This document shows positions 30,684 to 39,063 of a stretch of DNA of 43,757 nt, piece after piece. Positions within the stretch are counted from its first letter, which is position 1. Each line of letters opens with the position of its first letter. Source of the stretch: a virus; the IMG/VR virus record IMGVR_UViG_3300035698_013396, positions 1 through 43,757 of that record, one strand, 5' to 3'. The translations under genes were made by a program, and so were the position numbers. Below the pieces are notes generated by a model that was not told where the DNA came from, made no database searches, and saw only the letters and a program-made list of their open reading frames with translations.

Positions 30684-32561
30684 TTAAAGCCAGTTTCCTT
30701 CACGTTTTTTTATCCAATTTCCTCGACTGGTATCTTGGGCGACTATGCGCTGATGTATTTTAACTGATTCGTCTTTTCTGATATTTAACGCCCGGATAAT
30801 ATCCGCCGCCGCAACCGCATATACCTCAGCATCAAGATAATGATTTGCGACTGCGGCTCTTTTCTTCTGCCAGACTTCTTTAGCCTTGCCGGTGTTTCTG
30901 TTTCTAACTAAAACCTTATGTTCTGAGGTAAACTGATTTAAATATTCCTCAGTTGGGTTTTTGAAGATATGCCACTTGCAGGGATCCTTAGTAGTCACCA
31001 AGCGGGTAATCTTGTCTTTGTACTGACTGACATTTAAATTCCATAAGACTAAACCGCTTTTGATAACACTGCCGGTTCTTGAGTTAATGTCGATTTTTGA
31101 CGCACGATAGAAGCGGCCGCCTGTGATTTCTTCCTGACCTTTAATAGCTTTTGTTTTATCCCGCCACTGACGGCAGAATCTATACACCTCATCAGTGCGA
31201 TATCCTGAGTCAATACAGCTCATGTATACCGGCAAAGTCTCATTGTCTGATAACCGTTTGTATTCCGTATTAAAAAGAACATCCACAATATCTTCCCAGT
31301 ACTCAACACGATCCGCTCTGATAAGCCATGACTCTTCATAATATCCCCATCCGCGGATCGCATAATAAAAATGGTCTTTCTGCACATCAATGCCGGCTGT
31401 TAACACAATCACATCATCAGGCACAAGCCCTTCGTCATAATCGCAGGATAAAATCTTGATCTTATCAACTGTAGTTTCCTCGATTTTTTCTTCCCAGACT
31501 TCGGCAAGCCATGAGTTAACAAAATTCATTAAAAGTTCAATATAATCTTTTGACTTTAAAAACTCACTTGCTATATCACTCCAAGTAAGCCAGGGGGAAT
31601 AGAGGGAGTTAATCCAATAACCCTGGTGCTTGCTTTTAATTACATTTCCCGAAACTTCTCCGTAATCATCAATCTCCGCATCATGCGGAACCCATTTTCC
31701 CTGCAACAGAATTTTGTTTTTCTGATAATCTTTTATCTGCTTACTGCAGTGGCAACACTCATACCATGCAAGCCTCTCATTCTTAATGCGTTCTGCAGAC
31801 TTTTCTTTTTTAGGCCACTTAATCTGACCGAACACTAAAACCTGATATTTACCACAATGAGGACAAGGGACGTAGAAGCGTCTTTTGTCTGACTTTTCAT
31901 ATTCCCTAAAAATATATCCGTCTCTTATTGTCGGCGTGGATACTTTGATAGTTTTTTTATTCCAAAAAGTCTTTTGACGTTCACTTGCTAACTTAATCGG
32001 ATCAGCTTCACGGCCTGAAAACTTAGGATATTTATCAATCTCATCTAAGAAGAGATATCGGATAGGCCGAGAGGCTAGATCCGCCGGTGAGTTTGATCCG
32101 GCAAAATATAAAATCATTCTATCCAAACGATATTCCAGGCGTGTTATATCATCTGAAAGCTTCGGCAGGTGTTTCTGCAGAGCATGAGAGCCTTCAATCA
32201 TAGGCAGAACCCGGTTGCAGGAAACGCTTCTTGCGTCGCTCTCACGAGGCAGAACCACAAGCGTCGGACCCGGATCCTGATCAATAATAAAACCCAGCAT
32301 ATTAAACATAGCCTCTGTTTTGCCGACCTGCGAAGCGGCCATAACAGTTACTTCCTCAACATATGGGTCGGTGAAGGCATCCATAACGCCTCTCATATAG
32401 GGAGTTCTGCTTGTTTTCCACCGGCCCGGCTCAGCTGAAGTAACCGGATTAAGCACACGATAACGATCAGCCCACTGGCTGACTGTTATCTTTTCCGGCC
32501 GTTTCCACGCTTGCCTCTCTTGATGTAGCCAAATTTCCCTGTCCTGTTTCTTTGTGAGCAT
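30684..32561 (-). CDS. terL: Terminase large subunit (lambda gpA family)
   Basis: About 625 aa from ATG 32561, preceded by AGGAGA; an upstream GTG at 32594 adds 11 residues and also has a weak site. Motifs: N-terminal KITVSQWADRYR, deviant Walker A AASQVGKTE near residue 75, Walker B YLFLDEIDKYP near 172, a zinc-ribbon-like CPHC...CCHC insert, and RNase H-type nuclease acidic residues in AGIDVQKD, CIDSGYRTDEV and HYLDAEVYA. It cuts and pumps phage DNA into the prohead. It overlaps the small subunit by 95 bp. GpA-type terminases are usually cos-cutting. Confidence 0.93.
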   Translation of the reverse strand: MLTKKQDREIWLHQERQAWKRPEKITVSQWADRYRVLNPVTSAEPGRWKTSRTPYMRGVMDAFTDPYVEEVTVMAASQVGKTEAMFNMLGFIIDQDPGPTLVVLPRESDARSVSCNRVLPMIEGSHALQKHLPKLSDDITRLEYRLDRMILYFAGSNSPADLASRPIRYLFLDEIDKYPKFSGREADPIKLASERQKTFWNKKTIKVSTPTIRDGYIFREYEKSDKRRFYVPCPHCGKYQVLVFGQIKWPKKEKSAERIKNERLAWYECCHCSKQIKDYQKNKILLQGKWVPHDAEIDDYGEVSGNVIKSKHQGYWINSLYSPWLTWSDIASEFLKSKDYIELLMNFVNSWLAEVWEEKIEETTVDKIKILSCDYDEGLVPDDVIVLTAGIDVQKDHFYYAIRGWGYYEESWLIRADRVEYWEDIVDVLFNTEYKRLSDNETLPVYMSCIDSGYRTDEVYRFCRQWRDKTKAIKGQEEITGGRFYRASKIDINSRTGSVIKSGLVLWNLNVSQYKDKITRLVTTKDPCKWHIFKNPTEEYLNQFTSEHKVLVRNRNTGKAKEVWQKKRAAVANHYLDAEVYAVAAADIIRALNIRKDESVKIHQRIVAQDTSRGNWIKKREGNWL

Positions 32562-33144
32562 TTCTTTCTCCTGCAAACTCATCAATGATTTCACTTATCG
32601 CCTCATACAACTCAACTTCAATCTCCCTGGGTTCTTTCATTGCCAGAAGCGGAGCAAGCCTTGTCGGCAGGGCAAGAAAAGCCCGCTTAACCGCAATGAT
32701 CCTTGCAATTCTTCCTTTTTCAACCTCGTCCCGTGGCAGAAGCTCTCCTGTGACTCTTTTAAGTTCCAGCTCAAGCAAAGATGCTTTATATTTCCTAAGC
32801 TTGATCTCCCAATAAATCTTGCCTTCGATTTCTTCATTAGTATTGCCAGTTTTTCCGTCATACCATTTCTTGATTTCTTCCAAATCGTAAAATCCGTTTT
32901 TCGTAACAGGCATGCCGTCACGCTTCCATCTGTATACCGTGCGCCAATTAACTTCCATAATCTTGGCAACTTCCTCAATTGTCTTTACAACAGTGTCTCC
33001 AAGCGGTTCGGCTTCAAAATCTTCAAGTTCTTTTATTTCCTGTTTAGACAGAGCAGTACCGCCGTGCAGTTTTTCGATTAAATGCAGGTATCGTTTCTTG
33101 CGGGCAATCTCCGCTAAATTCTGGTTCTGCTTCTGTTCCGTCAC
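32467..33144 (-). CDS. terS: Terminase small subunit (Nu1-like)
   Basis: A 225-aa protein. It starts at GTG 33144, overlapping the previous stop as GTGA. The winged-helix DNA-binding part is at about residues 55-95 (TIEEVAKIMEVNWRTVYRWK, then FYDLEEIKKWYDG). A coiled region follows (YKASLLELELKRVTGELLPR), ending in EISEIIDEF and a flexible tail. This layout matches Nu1-type small subunits that recognise the packaging site and recruit the large subunit. Confidence 0.88.
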   Translation of the reverse strand: MTEQKQNQNLAEIARKKRYLHLIEKLHGGTALSKQEIKELEDFEAEPLGDTVVKTIEEVAKIMEVNWRTVYRWKRDGMPVTKNGFYDLEEIKKWYDGKTGNTNEEIEGKIYWEIKLRKYKASLLELELKRVTGELLPRDEVEKGRIARIIAVKRAFLALPTRLAPLLAMKEPREIEVELYEAISEIIDEFAGERNAHKETGQGNLATSREASVETAGKDNSQPVG

Positions 33145-34445
33145 TTAGGTTCCTCCAATACAGCCTTCTTGCCTGAAAACTCTTCCCAGCGCCTAACCGT
33201 GACATCACAGAATACAGGCTCTATCTCCATTGCAAAGACGCGTCTGTTAAGACGCTCGCCCGCGATAATCTGCGAACCTGAACCGCAAAACGGTTCGTAG
33301 CAAATCTCACCGGGCGAAGTATGCACTCTCATGGGAATGGCAAACACCTCTGTGGGCTTAACCGTTGGGTGGTTAATCCCAGTGTTTCGTTTTTTGCCTT
33401 CCCAATCCAGCTCCCAAAGGTCCGTGTAATATTCAGGCTTTGTAGGATCGCCTGACTTGATCAAATCAATAGTCCAGACGGTTCCGATTGATTTGTTTTT
33501 AGGCTTATACAACGGCTTGTTGCCGCGCACCCACATAAGAAGACACGGCTCGTGCCGCCACGAATAAAACGAATAGGTAAGTATAGCGCAGGGCTTCACC
33601 CAGATAATCTGCTGATGAATAAGCAAGTTCAACTCATCACAAACTTCCTCAATCATGGCTTTGCGTTTTGAAGCATGCCATAAGTAAAGGGCAACGTTTT
33701 CTTTGATATACTGAAGTCCCACTTTATAAAACGATTTTATAAATTCCCTTGCGTCCGGTATGTCGACTTCATGATACACCCCGGACCAGTCTTTTCCGCC
33801 AGTCGGTCTGTCGGCCCCAGTATAGTCAACGCAATAGGGCGGATCCGTGGCAAACAGACTTGCCTTATGCCCAACCATAAGCCTTGCGACATCTTGATCT
33901 TTGGTAGAATCGCCGCACAAAAGACGGTGTTCTCCAAGTATCCACAGATCGCCTTTTTTAGTGATAGGCTTTTCCGGCGGCTCCGGGATATCGTCAGGCA
34001 GTGTCTTGCCCTCACCTGTGTTTTCAATTTCAAACTCCGCGACTTCTTCCCGCAGTTCCTTCATACGAAGCGCCACATAGTCGTCCGCGGCTTCAGTCCG
34101 TAGTTTCTCCAAGAGAGGAATAATAGCCTCTGTCCACGATCCCACAATCTGCTGAGAATTGAGAGTAAGATTCATGGCCATTTCGGACACCTCGTCAAGA
34201 TCAACCATAATTGCAGTGACGTTCTCAACGCCTTCCTGCTGTAAAATCTTATACCTCTGATGACCCGAGATGATCCTCATATTGCGTTTATTGACTACCA
34301 AGAGATCCACCAGCCCGAACTTTTCAAGCGACTGCCTAAGGCCCGCGAGAGCCGCATCCGAGATCCCTCTTGGGTTGTAGGGGGCCGGTTTTATTTCTGA
34401 CATTTTGACATCGCAAATGTCAGGTTTTACGTTAATTTTTGCCAT
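33141..34445 (-). CDS. ParB-like nuclease domain fused to DNA methyltransferase
   Basis: A 434-aa protein. Residues 1-110 form a ParB/sulfiredoxin-fold domain (PAPYNPRGISDAALAGLRQS, IISGHQRYKIL with the GHxR motif). Residues 150-425 are an N6-adenine methyltransferase with DPPYCVDYTG near 200 and EPFCGSGSQ near 385, in beta-class order. AAAAGGAGG ribosome site. Such fusions are common next to phage terminase. They probably methylate phage DNA to evade host restriction or mark it for packaging. Both motifs are intact. Confidence 0.92.
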   Translation of the reverse strand: MAKINVKPDICDVKMSEIKPAPYNPRGISDAALAGLRQSLEKFGLVDLLVVNKRNMRIISGHQRYKILQQEGVENVTAIMVDLDEVSEMAMNLTLNSQQIVGSWTEAIIPLLEKLRTEAADDYVALRMKELREEVAEFEIENTGEGKTLPDDIPEPPEKPITKKGDLWILGEHRLLCGDSTKDQDVARLMVGHKASLFATDPPYCVDYTGADRPTGGKDWSGVYHEVDIPDAREFIKSFYKVGLQYIKENVALYLWHASKRKAMIEEVCDELNLLIHQQIIWVKPCAILTYSFYSWRHEPCLLMWVRGNKPLYKPKNKSIGTVWTIDLIKSGDPTKPEYYTDLWELDWEGKKRNTGINHPTVKPTEVFAIPMRVHTSPGEICYEPFCGSGSQIIAGERLNRRVFAMEIEPVFCDVTVRRWEEFSGKKAVLEEPK

Positions 34446-34645
34446 TTTCGCCTCCTTTTGACTATAATTCTAAACGACATAACTCCTTTATTTACAGGGT
34501 GTTTCGAGCAGGTTGCCCCCTGGTTGCCCTTTTTCTGAGCTGTCTAACCTAATTGACCCTGACATCGATTTTTGAACCTAATATCACTGACAAGGTGCGC
34601 CTCACCTGACCCTCGGCCCAAGCCCCCCCAGGAAGGACCCACGAC
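34446..34645. other. Non-coding, repeat-bearing region upstream of terminase operon; cos candidate
   Basis: About 200 bp without a gene. It contains two direct repeats of AACCTAAT-(4-5)-CTGACA at 34546-34564 and 34575-34592, two GGTTGCCC repeats 11 bp apart at 34511 and 34522, and an imperfect palindrome AGGTGCGCCTCACCT at 34593-34607 beside a GC-rich stretch with runs of seven C. Paired repeats plus a dyad near terminase genes resemble a cosB/cosN layout. The cut site itself cannot be read from sequence. Confidence 0.4.
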
Positions 34646-34780
34646 TCAATACGTTACACACGCTGTTAACGTGGCCGCCGCCAACCAATAAATCATGCGC
34701 TTGATATCGCCGCCGCAGGCATAGACAACAGCCGCACATACATCAAGCACGATTAATAGGGTAGGGAATAGCTTCTCCAT
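34646..34780 (-). CDS. Small two-helix membrane protein (44 aa)
   Basis: Starts at ATG 34780, overlapping the upstream stop as TAATG, and ends at TGA 34646. MEKLFPTLLIVLDVCAAVVY forms one membrane helix. A short polar loop (GGDIKR) and a second hydrophobic segment (MIYWLAAATLTACVTY) follow. Very small two-span proteins of this pattern are frequent in phage genomes. Role unknown. It could be a minor holin or superinfection-exclusion protein. Confidence 0.68.
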   Translation of the reverse strand: MEKLFPTLLIVLDVCAAVVYACGGDIKRMIYWLAAATLTACVTY

Positions 34781-35007
34781 TACACAATCGTTCCATTAAA
34801 GGTATCAACAGCATTTTTAACTTTCTCCCAATACTCTTTCTCCTCATCACTGAACGTAGCCCACAGCTCATCCATCGGCTTAACGACAGTTTCTTGAAAC
34901 ACTTTTTTATCTTCTTCCAGCTTCGCCATCTGCTTATTAATCCAACGCGTGCCATCTATGAATTTCTTATACACATTCTTGAACTCATCAAACTTTGTCT
35001 CATCCAT
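34780..35007 (-). CDS. Unknown small helical protein
   Basis: A 75-aa charged helical protein (KFDEFKNVYKKFIDGTRWIN, WATFSDEEKEYWEKVK) from ATG 35007 with a run of five G upstream. It is translationally coupled to the 44-aa membrane protein. The 34743-34955 frame on the same strand is an out-of-frame shadow. No family recognised. Confidence 0.7.
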   Translation of the reverse strand: MDETKFDEFKNVYKKFIDGTRWINKQMAKLEEDKKVFQETVVKPMDELWATFSDEEKEYWEKVKNAVDTFNGTIV

Positions 35008-35148
35008 AACAACCCCCTGGGTGAAGAAGTGAAGGAAATTTGTCTGTTTTCTTTTTATCCCTATATATCTTTTATATTTTTATTTATTTTATTTACTATA
35101 AAGAGAAAACTTTATTTCACTATATCCACTGTCATCATAACCCCTTGT

Positions 35149-35177
35149 AGATATTGCTGTTGCAATGTTGCATATCT
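35149..35177. promoter_or_regulatory. Dyad and direct repeat in the gap before the primase end
   Basis: The 215-bp gap 35008-35222 has no gene. Within it AGATAT (35149-35154) and ATATCT (35172-35177) form a dyad enclosing two copies of TGTTGCA at 35158 and 35166. It may be an operator or the start region for the 75-aa gene transcript. Otherwise the gap is AT-rich and featureless. Confidence 0.35.
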
Positions 35178-35222
35178 CCAAAAATGCTTCACTTTTGCTC
35201 AACTATCTTCACTAAAACGTGG

Positions 35223-37364
35223 CTAAAACGGTCTTTTCTCATTAAAAAGCCCCTGAGAATTTTCACTATTTCCACCGGCATAGCCGTCTCCTGCTTTCAT
35301 ACCAATCCCGAACCAAAAAATATTTCCACGACTTTCACCGGACGTCAGCCTGTCTTTTTTAAATCCGCGCTTTTTCATGTAGCCAATAAACTCGTTCCTG
35401 TTGATATACCGAAGCCCGTTATCCTTTGCCCAGTACTGTATATCCTTTAAAATAACGCTTGTCTGCACCTTGCACTCAGAACCAACCACACAACGTTCTT
35501 CAATATAATTACCAACAACATCCGACTCTTCCTGGTACTCATGGGTTGCCTCTGTAATCTTCGCTACATTGCCTAATCCTTCTTTTTGCCACGCTTGAAA
35601 ACCTTTAACCGCCCAATTTAAAATGCCTTCGTATTCTTTTGCTATTTTTGCGTCAATCTCCGGATCTCTTTCTTTTGACAAAATAACCCTTTCAAACGGT
35701 ATAGTTACAATCCGTCTCCAAATGCCTTCATCTGTGCCTGATATTTTCGGTTTATGATTCGTGGCAAAGAAAATCTTGAAAGTTGCAAAGAAATCAAAAT
35801 ATTCCCTATGCAGGAATCTTGCAGAGATAGGATCATCGCCGGTAAGATGTTTGATCTGCGCTTCTGCCAATGATCTTGATTTTCCCGATTCAACAGCCGT
35901 AACAAACCTGCTTCCTTTAAGCCTCGCCACATCATTGGGTATAGAATCATTATATTTTTCCATCAATGTATTTGCCGGCGTATTCATCGCGTAATCGCCT
36001 AAAATCCTAAATATATGCTTTAGGAAAGTAGATTTGCCGTTCATCCCAACGCCGTAAAGAATAAAAATGCACTGCTCTTTGATTGAACCTGAGAGGGAAT
36101 AGCCGACCGCCTTCTGCATAAAATCTATAAGCTCCTGATCTGCCTTAAATACAGTCATCAAAAATCGCCGCCACTCGGGGCAATCTGCAGATTCGTTATA
36201 GTTAAGTTCAACCCTTCGGGTGATATAATCCGTTTTATTGTGCGGCCGCAGTTTTCCTGTTAAAAGATCGAGCGTACCGTTTCTGCAGTTCAGCAAATAC
36301 ATATCATTATCAAACTGTTCGCTTCGTGTCGCAATATCGCCTTCGCACCTGACAAGGTTAATCATCGCCCTCAGGCGTGATTCGGCTTCTGATTTAACAC
36401 TGTGCTTAAACAAAAATTTATCGTTATTAACCTTTGCCATTTGGTACATCTGCTTAACCGTATTCTTGACCAGCCTTATAATCTGGAATGTATCGTCTTT
36501 TTTCCATCTTGTGCCGTCCCAGATAAACCAGCCACCCAAAGCGTCGCAATACTTGATGACATCGCCGTATTTCTCGAAGAAAATGTTTGCGCTCCATACA
36601 TCCGTAAACGGCTCTTTCAGGTGGTCTTTGTTTTGCTTGCCAATGCTATATCGTGAAACGCTCTTTGCGATATTTGAAACTTCCTTTTTAGACAGTGGAG
36701 GCAAGCAACGGCTCTCATTGATTGAATGCAGAGTTAACTCAACCTGGGGATGCTCTAATCCCATTTTCCGCAATTTCACACCCATAATCATAAGTGTGTT
36801 ATTTCTATTCTCTGCGATCTTTGCTTTGCCGTCCGATAAATCAACGTTCGGATGAGTATCTTCTAATAAATCCATAAGCCAATCAGGCGCTTCGGCGATC
36901 ATAGTTTCATCCGGATGGTGAGAAACTTCCCATGCATACTCCCGGCCGTCAATGACGCTTGGCGGGGCAACAACGTATCCGCCGTCCCCGCGGATATCGA
37001 TTCCAGGCCTGATGCCTGCCTTACAGCCGATTCCTTTATCCGGATACCTAAAGAATATGTGCCTGCCGCCTGACCACGTCAGGGCTTCAACAGTATGCGG
37101 CAACTCGCCGTATTCTTTCTCAAGGTCCTGAAGGGAATCATCGCCGAGAGCACCGTTCTTAACATCAATATCTAATACGAATATCCCTGACACTTTGCCG
37201 GTCGCAATTGCGATATTCACGTTCTGATGCTGTAAAAATAACTGCCTTACAGCATCAGCGTCTTTCGATGCGTCTTTGTATCCATGCGAAGTTAATGGGA
37301 TCTTATTCCTGCAGGGAAATACAGCCCAGCCCTTCTTAATATAATTAATTGCGCATTCAATCAT
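35223..37364 (-). CDS. Primase-polymerase/SF3 helicase replication protein
   Basis: A 713-aa protein from ATG 37364 (AGAGG site five bases upstream; a GTG precedes it). The N-terminal prim-pol domain shows IFVLDIDVKNG (metal-binding Asp pair) and GGRHIFFRYP. A linker and D5-type N-terminal region follow. The superfamily 3 helicase has Walker A LYGVGMNGKST near residue 445, and then SRFVTAVESG and FFATNHKPKISGTD. A winged-helix tail (RNEFIGYMKKRGFKKDR) closes it. This P4/D5-type protein primes and unwinds phage DNA at the replication origin. Confidence 0.92.
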   Translation of the reverse strand: MIECAINYIKKGWAVFPCRNKIPLTSHGYKDASKDADAVRQLFLQHQNVNIAIATGKVSGIFVLDIDVKNGALGDDSLQDLEKEYGELPHTVEALTWSGGRHIFFRYPDKGIGCKAGIRPGIDIRGDGGYVVAPPSVIDGREYAWEVSHHPDETMIAEAPDWLMDLLEDTHPNVDLSDGKAKIAENRNNTLMIMGVKLRKMGLEHPQVELTLHSINESRCLPPLSKKEVSNIAKSVSRYSIGKQNKDHLKEPFTDVWSANIFFEKYGDVIKYCDALGGWFIWDGTRWKKDDTFQIIRLVKNTVKQMYQMAKVNNDKFLFKHSVKSEAESRLRAMINLVRCEGDIATRSEQFDNDMYLLNCRNGTLDLLTGKLRPHNKTDYITRRVELNYNESADCPEWRRFLMTVFKADQELIDFMQKAVGYSLSGSIKEQCIFILYGVGMNGKSTFLKHIFRILGDYAMNTPANTLMEKYNDSIPNDVARLKGSRFVTAVESGKSRSLAEAQIKHLTGDDPISARFLHREYFDFFATFKIFFATNHKPKISGTDEGIWRRIVTIPFERVILSKERDPEIDAKIAKEYEGILNWAVKGFQAWQKEGLGNVAKITEATHEYQEESDVVGNYIEERCVVGSECKVQTSVILKDIQYWAKDNGLRYINRNEFIGYMKKRGFKKDRLTSGESRGNIFWFGIGMKAGDGYAGGNSENSQGLFNEKRPF

Positions 37365-37387
37365 CACTACCTCTTATAAACAGAAAG

Positions 37388-37412
37388 AGGGCGACCCCCG
37401 ATAAGCCGCCCT
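37388..37412 (-). terminator. Weak hairpin between two replication genes
   Basis: AGGGCG (37388-37393) pairs with CGCCCT (37407-37412). On the minus strand a T-rich CTTTCTGTTT follows. The stem is short and the loop long, so it may be a weak attenuator between the ssDNA-binding candidate and the primase rather than a true terminator. Confidence 0.35.
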
Positions 37413-37429
37413 GCATTCCGTATAGCTTT

Positions 37430-38185
37430 TTAGTATGGCCTTTTTTCTTCAGTTTCTTCTACATTCTCATCATCATGCACCTGAATCTTGCGTGCCTTAG
37501 CTGAGAAATCATTCCACAGCTTCTCGCACAGCTTAAACTCTTCAGGTGTCGGCGCACCCACCGGCATGATTTTAAAAACAGCGTAAGTCGCAATATCATT
37601 CGACTCCATGACCGATGTGAGCTTATATTTTCTTGAGAACATATCCCCGCCGCAGAACTTAGCGAGAGATAGAAGCTGTTTGCCTGATTTATAGCTCGTT
37701 TTTGAAAAACTCACAATGATCGGCATCGGGCTTCCTTTAAAGAATGAGAAGAAGTTAAGGAAGGTCGTTGCTAGGGGCTTTTCACCATTAGGGCCGAACT
37801 TTGCCTCTTCCTGAACTTTCGAATCAAGCGGGTCTGTTGATTTCCAAATAACAGCTCCCGGCTCATACGAGGGGTCAAAATTCGGATCATCTTTGCTTCT
37901 CGGGTTGAAGCGGATGAAATTCTTAAAAGTGAAGATTGGGATAAACTCATTCGGCAGGTTAACTTTAGTAAGCGAATTTATGATCGAGCCGACCTTAACG
38001 CCTTTCAGTCCTTCTGAGATCTCCGGTGATAACGCCTGCATCAGCTTCGCCCGGGGGATAATAAGGTCTTCCTGATCAACTCCGCCTTCAAAGCCACGCT
38101 GTGGCTTCATAGGATTTGCTAATGCGCTCTGATCTTTCTTTGCTGGAACTTGTGATTTTGCGTTTTTTCCATTTTTCTTTGTCAT
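37430..38185 (-). CDS. Possible ssDNA-binding or replication accessory protein
   Basis: A 251-aa protein from ATG 38185 (GGAGG site). Basic disordered head, a beta-rich core with many aromatics (NEFIPIFTFKNFIRFNPRSK, FLNFFSFFKGSPMPIIVSFS), and an acidic C-terminal tail (DDENVEETEEKRPY) like those used by single-strand binding proteins to recruit partners. It lies in the replication operon. I do not recognise a named family, so the function is inference from layout and neighbours. Confidence 0.7.
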   Translation of the reverse strand: MTKKNGKNAKSQVPAKKDQSALANPMKPQRGFEGGVDQEDLIIPRAKLMQALSPEISEGLKGVKVGSIINSLTKVNLPNEFIPIFTFKNFIRFNPRSKDDPNFDPSYEPGAVIWKSTDPLDSKVQEEAKFGPNGEKPLATTFLNFFSFFKGSPMPIIVSFSKTSYKSGKQLLSLAKFCGGDMFSRKYKLTSVMESNDIATYAVFKIMPVGAPTPEEFKLCEKLWNDFSAKARKIQVHDDENVEETEEKRPY

Positions 38186-38198
38186 GGCAATACCTCCT

Positions 38199-38600
38199 TT
38201 AAGGATATAGTCTTACTGACGATTTTAAATAATAGTTAATGCACTCTGGAACCTCGAGGCCATCCTCTATGCATTCCTTTGTAAAACTCGAGAGGCTTTG
38301 CGGCATGACAGTAGTCTTAATCAGATCTTCTCTTTGCTGGTCTTTCAGAAAAGAGAACAGCTTATCCATGTTTTCCTGCCTGCAACTTGCATAGAGTCTT
38401 GGCTTCTGAATCTGCGCATATCCTAAGCCGTCATATTTGGCAGTGGATACCGCAGAGTTTGATTCCAAAAACTCAATCAGACGAGATTCAGCCGAGTCAT
38501 ATTCAGCCTGCGCATTTTTCAGAGATTCTTTCATGCTATCTCGTTTTTCCTTTACGCATTTGAACTGCAGAACCAAATCTCTCTCTGTAGTTTTTTCCAT
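38199..38600 (-). CDS. Coiled-coil phage protein (Gp157-like pattern)
   Basis: A 133-aa protein from ATG 38600, with GGAGGTG upstream. The N-terminal half is a coiled coil (RDSMKESLKNAQAEYDSAES). The C-terminal part (LIKTTVMPQSLSSFTKECIE, DGLEVPECINYYL) resembles the end of siphovirus Gp157-like proteins, where a conserved N/V-P-x-S-L-S-x-F motif precedes a helix. It sits directly upstream of the ssDNA-binding candidate, a common pairing in phages. Role unknown, possibly recombination-related. Confidence 0.68.
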   Translation of the reverse strand: MEKTTERDLVLQFKCVKEKRDSMKESLKNAQAEYDSAESRLIEFLESNSAVSTAKYDGLGYAQIQKPRLYASCRQENMDKLFSFLKDQQREDLIKTTVMPQSLSSFTKECIEDGLEVPECINYYLKSSVRLYP

Positions 38601-38614
38601 CAATCATCACCTCC

Positions 38615-38776
38615 TTATCTTTCAATGGACGACTGGATATCGTCTTTTATAATTCTCATCGTATGGTAGGACCGTTTTTTATCGTCTGGCGAAACTACGT
38701 AATGCACACCTTCTTCGTCTTCGACAATCTGAACGATCCTTGCCAACACAAGGACTTTCTCTCCAACCTTAATCAT
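38615..38776 (-). CDS. Small phage protein, 53 aa
   Basis: Starts at ATG 38776 with AAGGAGGTG seven bases upstream, overlapping the VRR-NUC stop as ATGA, and ends at TAA 38615. Strand-rich (IKVGEKVLVLARIVQIVEDE, then VHYVVSPDD), like a small SH3-type barrel. Too short for most gene finders but well supported by the ribosome site and overlaps. Function unknown. Confidence 0.72.
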   Translation of the reverse strand: MIKVGEKVLVLARIVQIVEDEEGVHYVVSPDDKKRSYHTMRIIKDDIQSSIER

Positions 38777-39063
38777 CGCTGGACACCTCCTTCTAAAAAG
38801 TTTTTAACGTCATCAACACTCCAACACGCTGACGCACGGCCGCCGGCGGAACGGATCCTCTTAAGAACACACTGCTGAATCCTTGTCGGCCTGTTTTTCC
38901 CGGCCTTAAGCTCAATGGCGCACAGCATGCCTCTATCGCACAAAAGCAAATCTGGAATGCCGGCAGTCCACCGATCCGCCGTCTTATATATCCAGATATG
39001 CGGATAATTTTTCTTTATAAACTGGATAACCTTATTTTTTAGATCTCTCTCTGACAATGGCAT
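38773..39063 (-). CDS. VRR-NUC domain nuclease
   Basis: A 96-aa stand-alone VRR-NUC (PD-(D/E)xK superfamily) enzyme. The active-site pattern is GIPDLLLCDRG with the Asp, then AIELKAGKNRPTRIQQ with the E-x-K pair and the conserved Gln. Phage members of this family are structure-specific nucleases acting in recombination or replication-fork processing, next to SNF2-type helicases. Its start overlaps the helicase stop by 32 bp. Confidence 0.9.
   Translation of the reverse strand: MPLSERDLKNKVIQFIKKNYPHIWIYKTADRWTAGIPDLLLCDRGMLCAIELKAGKNRPTRIQQCVLKRIRSAGGRASACWSVDDVKNFLEGGVQR

Noticed and set aside
34430-34492. Possible 17-codon leader peptide overlapping the ParB-methyltransferase start
   Set aside because: Its putative ribosome site is only two bases from the ATG and the peptide has no regulatory codon run.
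34743-34955. Minus-strand 70-codon frame
   Set aside because: Out of frame with the 75-aa and 44-aa coupled genes in the same place; Arg/Lys/Trp-rich shadow.
36238-36855. Plus-strand frame of 205 codons opposite the primase-helicase
   Set aside because: Lies wholly within a well-supported gene on the other strand; composition is that of an antisense shadow.
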